From JAHBVY01 sp964415255 (lineage in GTDB: Bacteria; Myxococcota_A; Polyangia; Polyangiales; Polyangiaceae): DNA of 64,000 nucleotides. Under the pieces are notes generated by a model. The model saw only the letters and a list, made by a program, of their open reading frames with translations, was not told the origin of the DNA and did no database searches. Both the position numbers and the translations under genes were made by a program. The DNA is taken from the NCBI GenBank assembly GCA_964415255.1, contig CAYQAC010000004.1, positions 1 to 64,000 on the forward strand. The letters run 5' to 3'. Of the stretch, positions 58,860 to 64,000 are shown piece by piece. Each line of letters opens with the position of its first letter. Positions within the stretch are counted from its first letter, which is position 1.

Positions 58860-59699
58860 TTAAGGCGCCGGGCAACCCGACAGCGGCGGCAACTCCGCTG
58901 GGCTCGCGCCGCCCGCTACGGCGCGGGCGTTGGCGAACAGATCTCGGAAGGCGTCCAGACGAGTGAACTCGGAGACGTCTTTCGTCTCCTCGCTGCCGTC
59001 CATCGCGCTCTGGGAGACGACGCCGACCAGCGCACCCTCGCGGGACAGCGCGGGGCCGCCAGAGTCCCCTGGGCAGATGGACGCCACCGCGACGTAGCGC
59101 CCGTTCTTCAGCACCTCCACCGCGCCACCCTCGCGCCCCTTGCGGCGCACCCCTTGCGTGCTCAAAGCGCAGCGCCCGAAGCCAATCGTGTGCACTTCAT
59201 CGCCGAGCTTCGGCGGCGCGTCGAGCTCCGGCGTGAGGGTGCTCACCCCGACCAGCTTGCGCTCCAGCACCAGCACCGCGATGTCCCCCACCCCCGCGCG
59301 GTGACCGCACGGTGGCGCGAGCACCGCGCGCACGCCCACCTCCCCCCAGGGCAAGTAGTCGCCACCGAGCTCCACCCGCAGCTCATGAGGCGCCATGTCG
59401 CGCGTCAAGATGTCGCCTGCCGCATCGCGCTGGGCCACGCAGTGGTGCGCCGTGAGCACCAAGTCCTCCGCGATCAGCGTGCCGGTGCAGGTGGAGTGCT
59501 CAGCCACCACGCGCACCACGTAGTCGTCCGCCGACACCAAGCTGATGGGCAGCGCCGGTGGCTCGCCGCGCTCAAGATCGGCGGCGGCGGCGGGCGCGAC
59601 GCTCGGCTGCTCCTTGCCGGGCCGGAGCGAGCTCAAGGTGCTGCACGCGATGCTCGGCGCGAGCAGCGTGAACACGGTGAGCAGGCGGAGGGGGCGCAT
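58860..59699 (-). CDS. Trypsin-like serine protease, lipoprotein
   Basis: The 279-residue protein starts MRPLRLLTVFTLLAPSIAC, a type II signal peptide. The chymotrypsin-fold triad is visible: His in VLTAHHCVA (about 87), Asp in GDIAVLVLE (about 143) and Ser in CPGDSGGPALS (about 223). Cys partners flank the His and Ser as in trypsins (HHC; SICPGD). The end has SPAELPPLSGC, another Cys. It should cut proteins in the periplasm or at the surface; specificity (Asp six residues before Ser is not seen) cannot be set. It is a single gene. Confidence 0.93.
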   Translation of the reverse strand: MRPLRLLTVFTLLAPSIACSTLSSLRPGKEQPSVAPAAAADLERGEPPALPISLVSADDYVVRVVAEHSTCTGTLIAEDLVLTAHHCVAQRDAAGDILTRDMAPHELRVELGGDYLPWGEVGVRAVLAPPCGHRAGVGDIAVLVLERKLVGVSTLTPELDAPPKLGDEVHTIGFGRCALSTQGVRRKGREGGAVEVLKNGRYVAVASICPGDSGGPALSREGALVGVVSQSAMDGSEETKDVSEFTRLDAFRDLFANARAVAGGASPAELPPLSGCPAP

Positions 59700-59913
59700 G
59701 GCGGTGACCCACGGTGCTCAAGAGAGGGTGCTCAAGAGGACCCAAGGGGTGAGGCTGAAGAGGCGTCTAGGAGAGCATCATCATGAGTGCGGCGAGCGCT
59801 CAGTCTATCAGGGCGAGGCGCTCCGCGGTAGCAGGCGCCGCGCGCGCCCTGCCGCGGCCGTTTCCACAGACTCAATTCGCCTCCTGCCAGCGCCGTCTCA
59901 GGGCCACCTGAGC

Positions 59914-59984
59914 GCGGTGCCAAACCCCCAAAACCCCGTTAAAATCCTGCATGGACTAGGGCCGGGGGGGTTGGACGGCACCGC
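59914..59984. repeat. Facing pair of dispersed GCGGTGCC elements
   Basis: GCGGTGCCAAACCCCCAAAA (59914-59933) and the reverse form GGGGGGGTTGGACGGCACCG plus C (59964-59984) face each other across about 30 bases, so the two copies can pair into one stem. The gap 59700-60008 has no gene. The right copy ends 24 bases before the stop of proB. Confidence 0.82.
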
Positions 59985-60008
59985 CCTGATGCGTCCCTGC
60001 GAGCTGCG

Positions 60009-61172
60009 TCAGCGTGACAGCACCAGGTCGTCGCGGTGCACCACCACCAGCTCGCGCGCCGCTTGGCCGCCGTGGGAGTGGCCGAAGAGCAGCTCGAGCT
60101 CGCTGCGGCGGCGCCCGGCGACGCGCGCCACCTCCATCGCGCCGAGGTGCGCCAAACCTCGTCCTATTTCCTGACCATTTGGGTCCACCACCAGCACCGC
60201 GTCCCCGGCGTTGAACGCCCCGCGCACCCCCAAGACACCCACCGGGAGCAGGCTGCTCTTGCCCGCGAGCAGCACCTCTGCCGCGCCGTGATCCACCACC
60301 ACGGCGCCGCGAGGCCTGAGCGTGTAGGCGATCCAGTGCTGGCGTGCTCTGAGCGCGCCCTCCTTCGGGTGCACCAAGGTGCCCACGTCCTCCCCCATGA
60401 GCAGCCGCGGGATGACGTCCGGCTCCGAGGCGCTCGCGATCACCACCCAGGCGCCGGTGCGGCTCGCCTTGCGCGCCGCGTCCACCTTGCTGGCGATGCC
60501 TCCGCTACCGAGGCCGCTCGGCTTGCCCTGCTCGGTCACCTGAAAATCTGCGGGCAGCTCGCTCAGGCGCTGGCCCCCTGCGTCGAGCACGCCGCTCACG
60601 TCCGTGAGCAAGAGCAGCACCTCGGCGCCGACCAGCGGCACCACCATCGCCGCGAGCTGATCATTGTCCCCAAACCGGATTTCATCCGTGGAAACAGTGT
60701 CGTTCTCATTGACGATGGGGAGCAGCCCCGCCTCCAGCAGCTCGCTCAGCGCGCCGCGCGCGTTGTTCAGGCGCTCACGGTCCGCCAAATCAGCGTGGGT
60801 GAGCAGCACCTGCGCCGGGATCAAGCCGTGCTCCGCGCAGGCGTCCTCATAGCGACGCATCAGCACGGACTGCCCCGCGGCGGCGGCGGCTTGGAGCTTG
60901 CTCATCTCCTTGGGGCGCTGCGTGTAGCCCAGGCGACCGCAGCCGAGCGCGATGGCGCCGCTCGACACGAGCACGAAGCGGCGCTCGCTCGGATGCTTTG
61001 GTGAGGCATCCTGACTAGCTATTTGAGTGCGTTGAGCGGGCGGCAAGGCGCGCGCCTTCGCGAGCTGCGCCGTGAGCGACGCAGGCAAGCTGGGGTCGCT
61101 CGACAGCGCGCGCGAGCCAACCTTAACCACCACTCGCCGGGCATGTGCCAGGGCCGCACGGGCTACCGTCAT
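60009..61172 (-). CDS. proB: Glutamate 5-kinase with PUA domain
   Basis: The 387-residue protein has the amino-acid-kinase fold: RRVVVKVGSRALSSD, RRFVLVSSGAIALGCGRLGY, QVLLTHADLADRERLNNARG, LPIVNENDTVSTDEIRFGDN and VLLLLTDVSGVLDAGG, then GSGGIASKVDAARKASRTGA. About 270-370 is a PUA domain (LVHPKEGALRARQHWIAYTL, AFNAGDAVLVVDPNGQEIGR). It makes gamma-glutamyl phosphate, the first step to proline. A Pro/Gln/Lys-rich insert at about 40-62 (PPAQRTQIASQDASPKHPSE) is unusual. proA and obg are not adjacent, so proline synthesis genes are dispersed here. Confidence 0.96.
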   Translation of the reverse strand: MTVARAALAHARRVVVKVGSRALSSDPSLPASLTAQLAKARALPPAQRTQIASQDASPKHPSERRFVLVSSGAIALGCGRLGYTQRPKEMSKLQAAAAAGQSVLMRRYEDACAEHGLIPAQVLLTHADLADRERLNNARGALSELLEAGLLPIVNENDTVSTDEIRFGDNDQLAAMVVPLVGAEVLLLLTDVSGVLDAGGQRLSELPADFQVTEQGKPSGLGSGGIASKVDAARKASRTGAWVVIASASEPDVIPRLLMGEDVGTLVHPKEGALRARQHWIAYTLRPRGAVVVDHGAAEVLLAGKSSLLPVGVLGVRGAFNAGDAVLVVDPNGQEIGRGLAHLGAMEVARVAGRRRSELELLFGHSHGGQAARELVVVHRDDLVLSR

Positions 61173-61701
61173 CGGCGGCGGTATACCCGTAGAGCGCGCC
61201 GAGAGCGACCACCGGTTATCGCGCTCGCATCAACCGGAGGGCGCGGCAGCTCAGGGGTCGCGCTCGGAGTTCGCGGCCAGCGCCTGGCAGTTCTTTCTTT
61301 TGGGGGTTCACTCCCTCCTGGTGTGTGACGTGGTCGTTGGGAGGCGCTGTTCATGCGCCGTGCGTCACTCTTGTCACGGTGCGCGACCTCACCTGCGTCT
61401 CTACGTGGCCTTGAAGGACGTTGCATGACACGCCATGGCGCCGATGAGCTGGTGCGCGACCTCATGAGCATCTCCATGCGTCCCTGAAGAGTGTTGTGAG
61501 GTGTCTCGTTGCGCTGGAGAGCCGGTTCCAGGCCTTATGGGCGTCTTCGGGCGGCCTTGAAGAACGTCGCATGGAGCCTTGGGGAGTTGAAGAGCCGGTT
61601 GGACGGCACCGCCTTGAGCGGCAGTGCGCTGTCCACCGCTCAGGCCGCCGAGCGCCGCGTCGAGCTCCGCGCGCAGCGCCGGGCCCCATGCGCGCGACCG
61701 C
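61173..61701. other. Gene-free repeat-rich region
   Basis: No plausible gene is seen in 529 bases. The region holds a GGGGGTTCACTCCCTCCT word (about 61302-61320) shared in reverse with 34341-34360, a variant GGCCTTGAAGGACGTTGCAT at about 61407-61426 related to the long repeat, and the second copy of the 72-base repeat. Confidence 0.6.
61541..61612 (+). repeat. 72-bp dispersed direct repeat, copy 2
   Basis: This copy equals 1-72 with three mismatches, in the same orientation, and ends in GGTTGGACGGCACCGC, the reverse form of the dispersed element. Confidence 0.9.
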
Positions 61702-62169
61702 CTACACTTGCCCTAGCGCACGTAGGCTACCAAGATCGATGAGGTCCTTCGGTCTACCTGCCGCTTGTTTGGCGCGGATGAGACCTTCAACCGTGAGCAC
61801 GAGCAACGGCACTCCGCCGATGTTGAGCTCGCTCGACGCCGCGTCCACATGCTCGAAGGTGCCGAGCCCTGGCACTTCACCAAGCAGGTCGAGGGGACCT
61901 AAGTCGGTGTCGAGCGTGAAGTTGAGGCCAGAGCGAAGCGATGCTTCATCCAGCACGAAGGGCAAATCGGCGGGGACACCGCGCAGCTTGGGGTGCACCT
62001 GATGCAACGCCTGGGCGAGGCGTGCCAGGTTTTGACGATCGCGAGCATAGGCGATGTCGAGATCTTCCGTGGAGCGCTGCACGCCGCGCGCGATCAGCGC
62101 GACGCCGCCGATGATGGAGAACCGAACCTCGTGCTCAACGAGCAGGGCCAATAGCTCGCGCAGCTTCAT
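61702..62169 (-). CDS. MNT/AbiEii-like nucleotidyltransferase, second copy of the module
   Basis: The ATG at 62169 with GGAGGG seven bases upstream gives 155 residues. The motif FSIIGGVALIARGVQRSTED followed by LDIAY is the minimal nucleotidyltransferase site (Gly-Gly, Arg, Asp-x-Asp-like). The C-terminus AKQAAGRPKDLIDLGSLRAL parallels NKRAAGRHKDLADVEWL of the protein at 21132-21599, which has the same length. The gene overlaps the small upstream gene by 35 bases. A toxin-antitoxin or abortive-infection role is inferred from the pair layout. Confidence 0.85.
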   Translation of the reverse strand: MKLRELLALLVEHEVRFSIIGGVALIARGVQRSTEDLDIAYARDRQNLARLAQALHQVHPKLRGVPADLPFVLDEASLRSGLNFTLDTDLGPLDLLGEVPGLGTFEHVDAASSELNIGGVPLLVLTVEGLIRAKQAAGRPKDLIDLGSLRALGQV

Positions 62170-62350
62170 CTCTGGCCCTCCTTGCCTCTTCGGCAAACTG
62201 CTGCATCTGCTCTAACCACTCGATGCGTTCGGTGGGGGTCTTGGCGAGGGAGCGCTTCAGGAGCTCCCGATCGACATCGCGCGCGAACAGCTCGCTGAGG
62301 ATGTCGAAGCAAGTGCGCGGGGCAACGCTTGTGCCATCGGAGCAGTCCAT
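62135..62350 (-). CDS. Small helical protein paired with the nucleotidyltransferase
   Basis: The 71-residue frame (ATG 62350; a GTG at 62359 is an alternative) is mainly helix: FDILSELFARDVDRELLKRS and KTPTERIEWLEQMQQFAEEA. The phrase 'L.RSLAKTPTERIEWLEQ..F.E' is typical of short partners of MNT-like enzymes that I recall from other genomes. It overlaps the following gene by 35 bases, so the two are translated together. No catalytic motif is present. Confidence 0.68.
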   Translation of the reverse strand: MDCSDGTSVAPRTCFDILSELFARDVDRELLKRSLAKTPTERIEWLEQMQQFAEEARRARDEAARAIGPAR

Positions 62351-62455
62351 CAGTGTCACTATAGCATGAGCGATGCATGCCCCAACGGAGCGATCGCCGC
62401 TTGGCGTGCTGCCGGGTGCAGCGCTTACCCGCGGTGAGCCTTCAACCTCGCGTCT

Positions 62456-63349
62456 CTACGTTGACGCCGCGCTCAGCGGCTCGATCAGCGACAGCTCGAG
62501 CACCGGCGTCTGAGTCTCCACCGCGCAGGCGACCAGCGCGCTCCGCGCGGCGCTGTGGAGGCGGAAGGAGCAGGTGTCGCTGGGCTCCTCCGCGCGGCTG
62601 AGCCGCTCCAGCGTGACCTGACGCGCGGCGAGCGCCTGAGTCAGCGCTGCGCCATCGCCTGCGACGCGCACCAGGCAAATGCTGTCCCCGCTTAGCACCT
62701 CACGCGCCGGCCCCGCGCTGAGCAGGGCACCGTACCGAAGCCAGGCCATGTCCCCGCGCTGCGCGAGCTCCAGGTGGCTCGCGGTGCTGAGGGCCTCCGT
62801 CGTCCACAACAGCGGCACCCTGCTCGCCACCTCCGTCAGCTGACGCACAAGCCAGCTTCCGCGGAGCTCATCCAGGCCATCGAGCGGCTGCTCCAACACG
62901 ATGAGCTGGGGCGCGCTGAGCGCCAGCGCGTGCAGGCACAGCGCGCGGAGCTCGGCGGGCTCAAGCGCGGAGGGCCGCGCGCGCGCGTGCCAGCCGAGGT
63001 CTAGGCGCCGCAGCAGCTGCTCCGTGACGCGACGCGGGCTCGGGATGCGTAGCGTCCCGAGCAGCCAGCGGAGGCCCTCAAACACGGTCTCATCTGCCCA
63101 CAAGAGCCCCCCGGCGGGCAGCAGCCGCACGCCGCCCTGCAAGGCATGCCGTGCGGGAATGCCAGCGAGCGTCAGCTCACCGCTCGAGGGCTCCGCCGCT
63201 CCTGTGAGCAGGCCCGGCAGGAAGTGCACGTCGCCGACCAGCGCCACGAGCCTAGCGCCGCCAGCGCCCGCCGTGAAGCTCACCCCGGAGATCAGCGGCG
63301 CGCCGCCGCGGCTCACTGTCAGGTTAGATGACTGAATCAGGGGCATCAT
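62456..63349 (-). CDS. ABC-ATPase-like protein without a Walker A motif
   Basis: The 297-residue protein starts at an ATG overlapping the sppA stop by four bases. The outline is that of an ABC ATPase: LIQSSNLTVSRGGAPLISGV, GELTLAGIPARHALQGGVRL, LEPAELRALCLHALALSAPQ and LIVLEQPLDGLDELRG (Walker B with Gln in place of the catalytic Glu-Pro pattern start). The P-loop position reads VALVGDVHFLPGLLTG with no GKS/T, so ATP binding is unlikely. A C-terminal 80-residue part resembles a regulatory domain. It may be a regulatory or structural relic linked to the peptidase. Confidence 0.78.
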   Translation of the reverse strand: MMPLIQSSNLTVSRGGAPLISGVSFTAGAGGARLVALVGDVHFLPGLLTGAAEPSSGELTLAGIPARHALQGGVRLLPAGGLLWADETVFEGLRWLLGTLRIPSPRRVTEQLLRRLDLGWHARARPSALEPAELRALCLHALALSAPQLIVLEQPLDGLDELRGSWLVRQLTEVASRVPLLWTTEALSTASHLELAQRGDMAWLRYGALLSAGPAREVLSGDSICLVRVAGDGAALTQALAARQVTLERLSRAEEPSDTCSFRLHSAARSALVACAVETQTPVLELSLIEPLSAAST

Positions 63350-64000
63350 GGGCGGATGGGCGCTTGTTCGAGGCGCATCAGGGCCTTGTCGCCCTCGTAG
63401 ACGAAGAACGGGCCCAGGGCGTGGACCACGCTACGAAGCTGAGCCGGCAGCTCAAGCTTCATGTCGGCGCGGAGCCCCTCGATGCCGAGCAGCTGCCCGA
63501 GCAGCGAGGTCTGGACCACCGGGAGCTCCACCAGTGGGGCGTCAGCCGCGAGGTTCGCCTGCTTCGCCGCGTAGGCGATGGCCTGACGTAGCCCACCGAG
63601 CTCATCCACCAAGCGCCGATCGCGCGCCTGCTCGCCGGTCCACACGCGACCCTGAGCGACCTTGTCCACCTGCGCCTTGCTGAGCTTGCGCCCAGCGGAG
63701 ACGCGCGTGAGGAAGGTGTCGTAGAACTGACCCACCTTGCGGTTTAGCTCCACGCGCTCCGCAGCGGTGAAGGGGCGGAACAAGGACTCCGCGTCGGCGC
63801 GCGGCGCCGTCTTGGCGGTCTCCACGGTGACGCCAATTTTCTCCATTAAGCCGGCGACGTCCGCCTTGCCATAGAAGACCCCGATGCTCCCGGTGATGCT
63901 CGCGGGGTTGGCGAAGATGCGCTCGGCTGGGGCGCTGATGTAGTAGCCGGCGCTGGCGGCGTAGCTGCCCATGCTGACGACCAGCGGCTTCACCTGGGCG
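63346..64000 (-). CDS. sppA: Signal peptide peptidase SppA-type serine protease, partial
   Basis: The gene runs off the right edge, so the N-terminal part is missing; at least 218 residues are visible. The catalytic Ser is in VSMGSYAASAGYYISAPAER, the standard SppA motif. ANPASITGSIGVFYGKADVA and LFRPFTAAERVELNRKVGQF, then VAQGRVWTGEQARDRRLVDE (SppA/S49 hallmark), follow. It cleaves membrane-bound signal peptide remnants. The stop overlaps the ABC-like gene by four bases, so the two are coupled. Confidence 0.94.
   Translation of the reverse strand, partial: AQVKPLVVSMGSYAASAGYYISAPAERIFANPASITGSIGVFYGKADVAGLMEKIGVTVETAKTAPRADAESLFRPFTAAERVELNRKVGQFYDTFLTRVSAGRKLSKAQVDKVAQGRVWTGEQARDRRLVDELGGLRQAIAYAAKQANLAADAPLVELPVVQTSLLGQLLGIEGLRADMKLELPAQLRSVVHALGPFFVYEGDKALMRLEQAPIRP

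Overview
The window is about 64 kb of GC-rich, alanine- and arginine-rich bacterial chromosome. The gene content points to a member of the Myxococcota, most likely Polyangia: a TIGR02266-type PilZ protein, an MXAN_5187-like protein, a TIGR04551-like outer-membrane barrel, many lipoproteins with Gly/Ala linkers after the lipobox, a zinc-ribbon Ser/Thr kinase, FHA proteins and a hybrid histidine kinase. This placement is inference from content. A run of ten N at 43713-43722 shows a draft scaffold join.

Layout. 126-6105 (minus): formyltransferase-like protein, PilZ protein, zincin/beta-propeller/barrel protein and a lipoprotein. 6499-9336 (plus): the division module ftsE-ftsX plus an EnvC-like LytM factor. 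9650-9955: an eight-unit minisatellite. 10097-12930: an accessory island with an AAA ATPase (split by one extra T), a PD-(D/E)XK-like nuclease coupled to it, and a DUF4143-type ATPase behind a structured leader. 13060-16799: two converging surface lipoproteins around a bidirectional terminator. 17190-21599: GMC oxidoreductase, two overlapping SPFH genes and a small-protein/nucleotidyltransferase pair. 21767-22348: a truncated hydrolase remnant. 22709-27065: a TetR regulator diverging from a Baeyer-Villiger-type monooxygenase and an alpha/beta-hydrolase-Coq4 fusion, with two matched GGTAC-N6-GTACC operators between them. 27394-34351: Rnk-like factor, YceI, EF-hand lipoprotein, two small secreted-effector-like proteins, a rifampin-phosphotransferase-like protein and a RluA-type pseudouridine synthase. 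34385-48208: kinase, lipoproteins, a giant lipase-like lipoprotein with an outer-membrane barrel partner, coaX and an Lgt-like protein. 48483-61172: MXAN_5187-like protein, an FHA/histidine kinase/cyclophilin operon, pcnB, a double-FHA protein, signal peptidase-like protein, trypsin-like protease and proB. 61702-64000: a second small-protein/nucleotidyltransferase pair, a P-loop-less ABC-like protein and sppA, which runs off the window.

Two themes stand out. First, several short repeat families are scattered between genes and even inside signal-peptide coding regions: a GCGGTGCC...AACCCCC(A) element, a GGGGCGCAGC/GCTGCGCCCC palindrome that supplies stop codons, a GGGCGGGTTT/AAACCCGCCC palindrome, and a 156-bp inverted pair around a lipoprotein gene. 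Second, several proteins look like familiar enzymes but lack a key residue: the formyltransferase (Asn), Lgt-like protein (His), signal peptidase-like protein (Lys), ABC protein (Walker A) and the EnvC-like LytM domain. The strongest candidates for new biology are the hydrolase-Coq4 fusion operon, the ATPase-nuclease island with its hairpin leader, and the paired nucleotidyltransferase modules.
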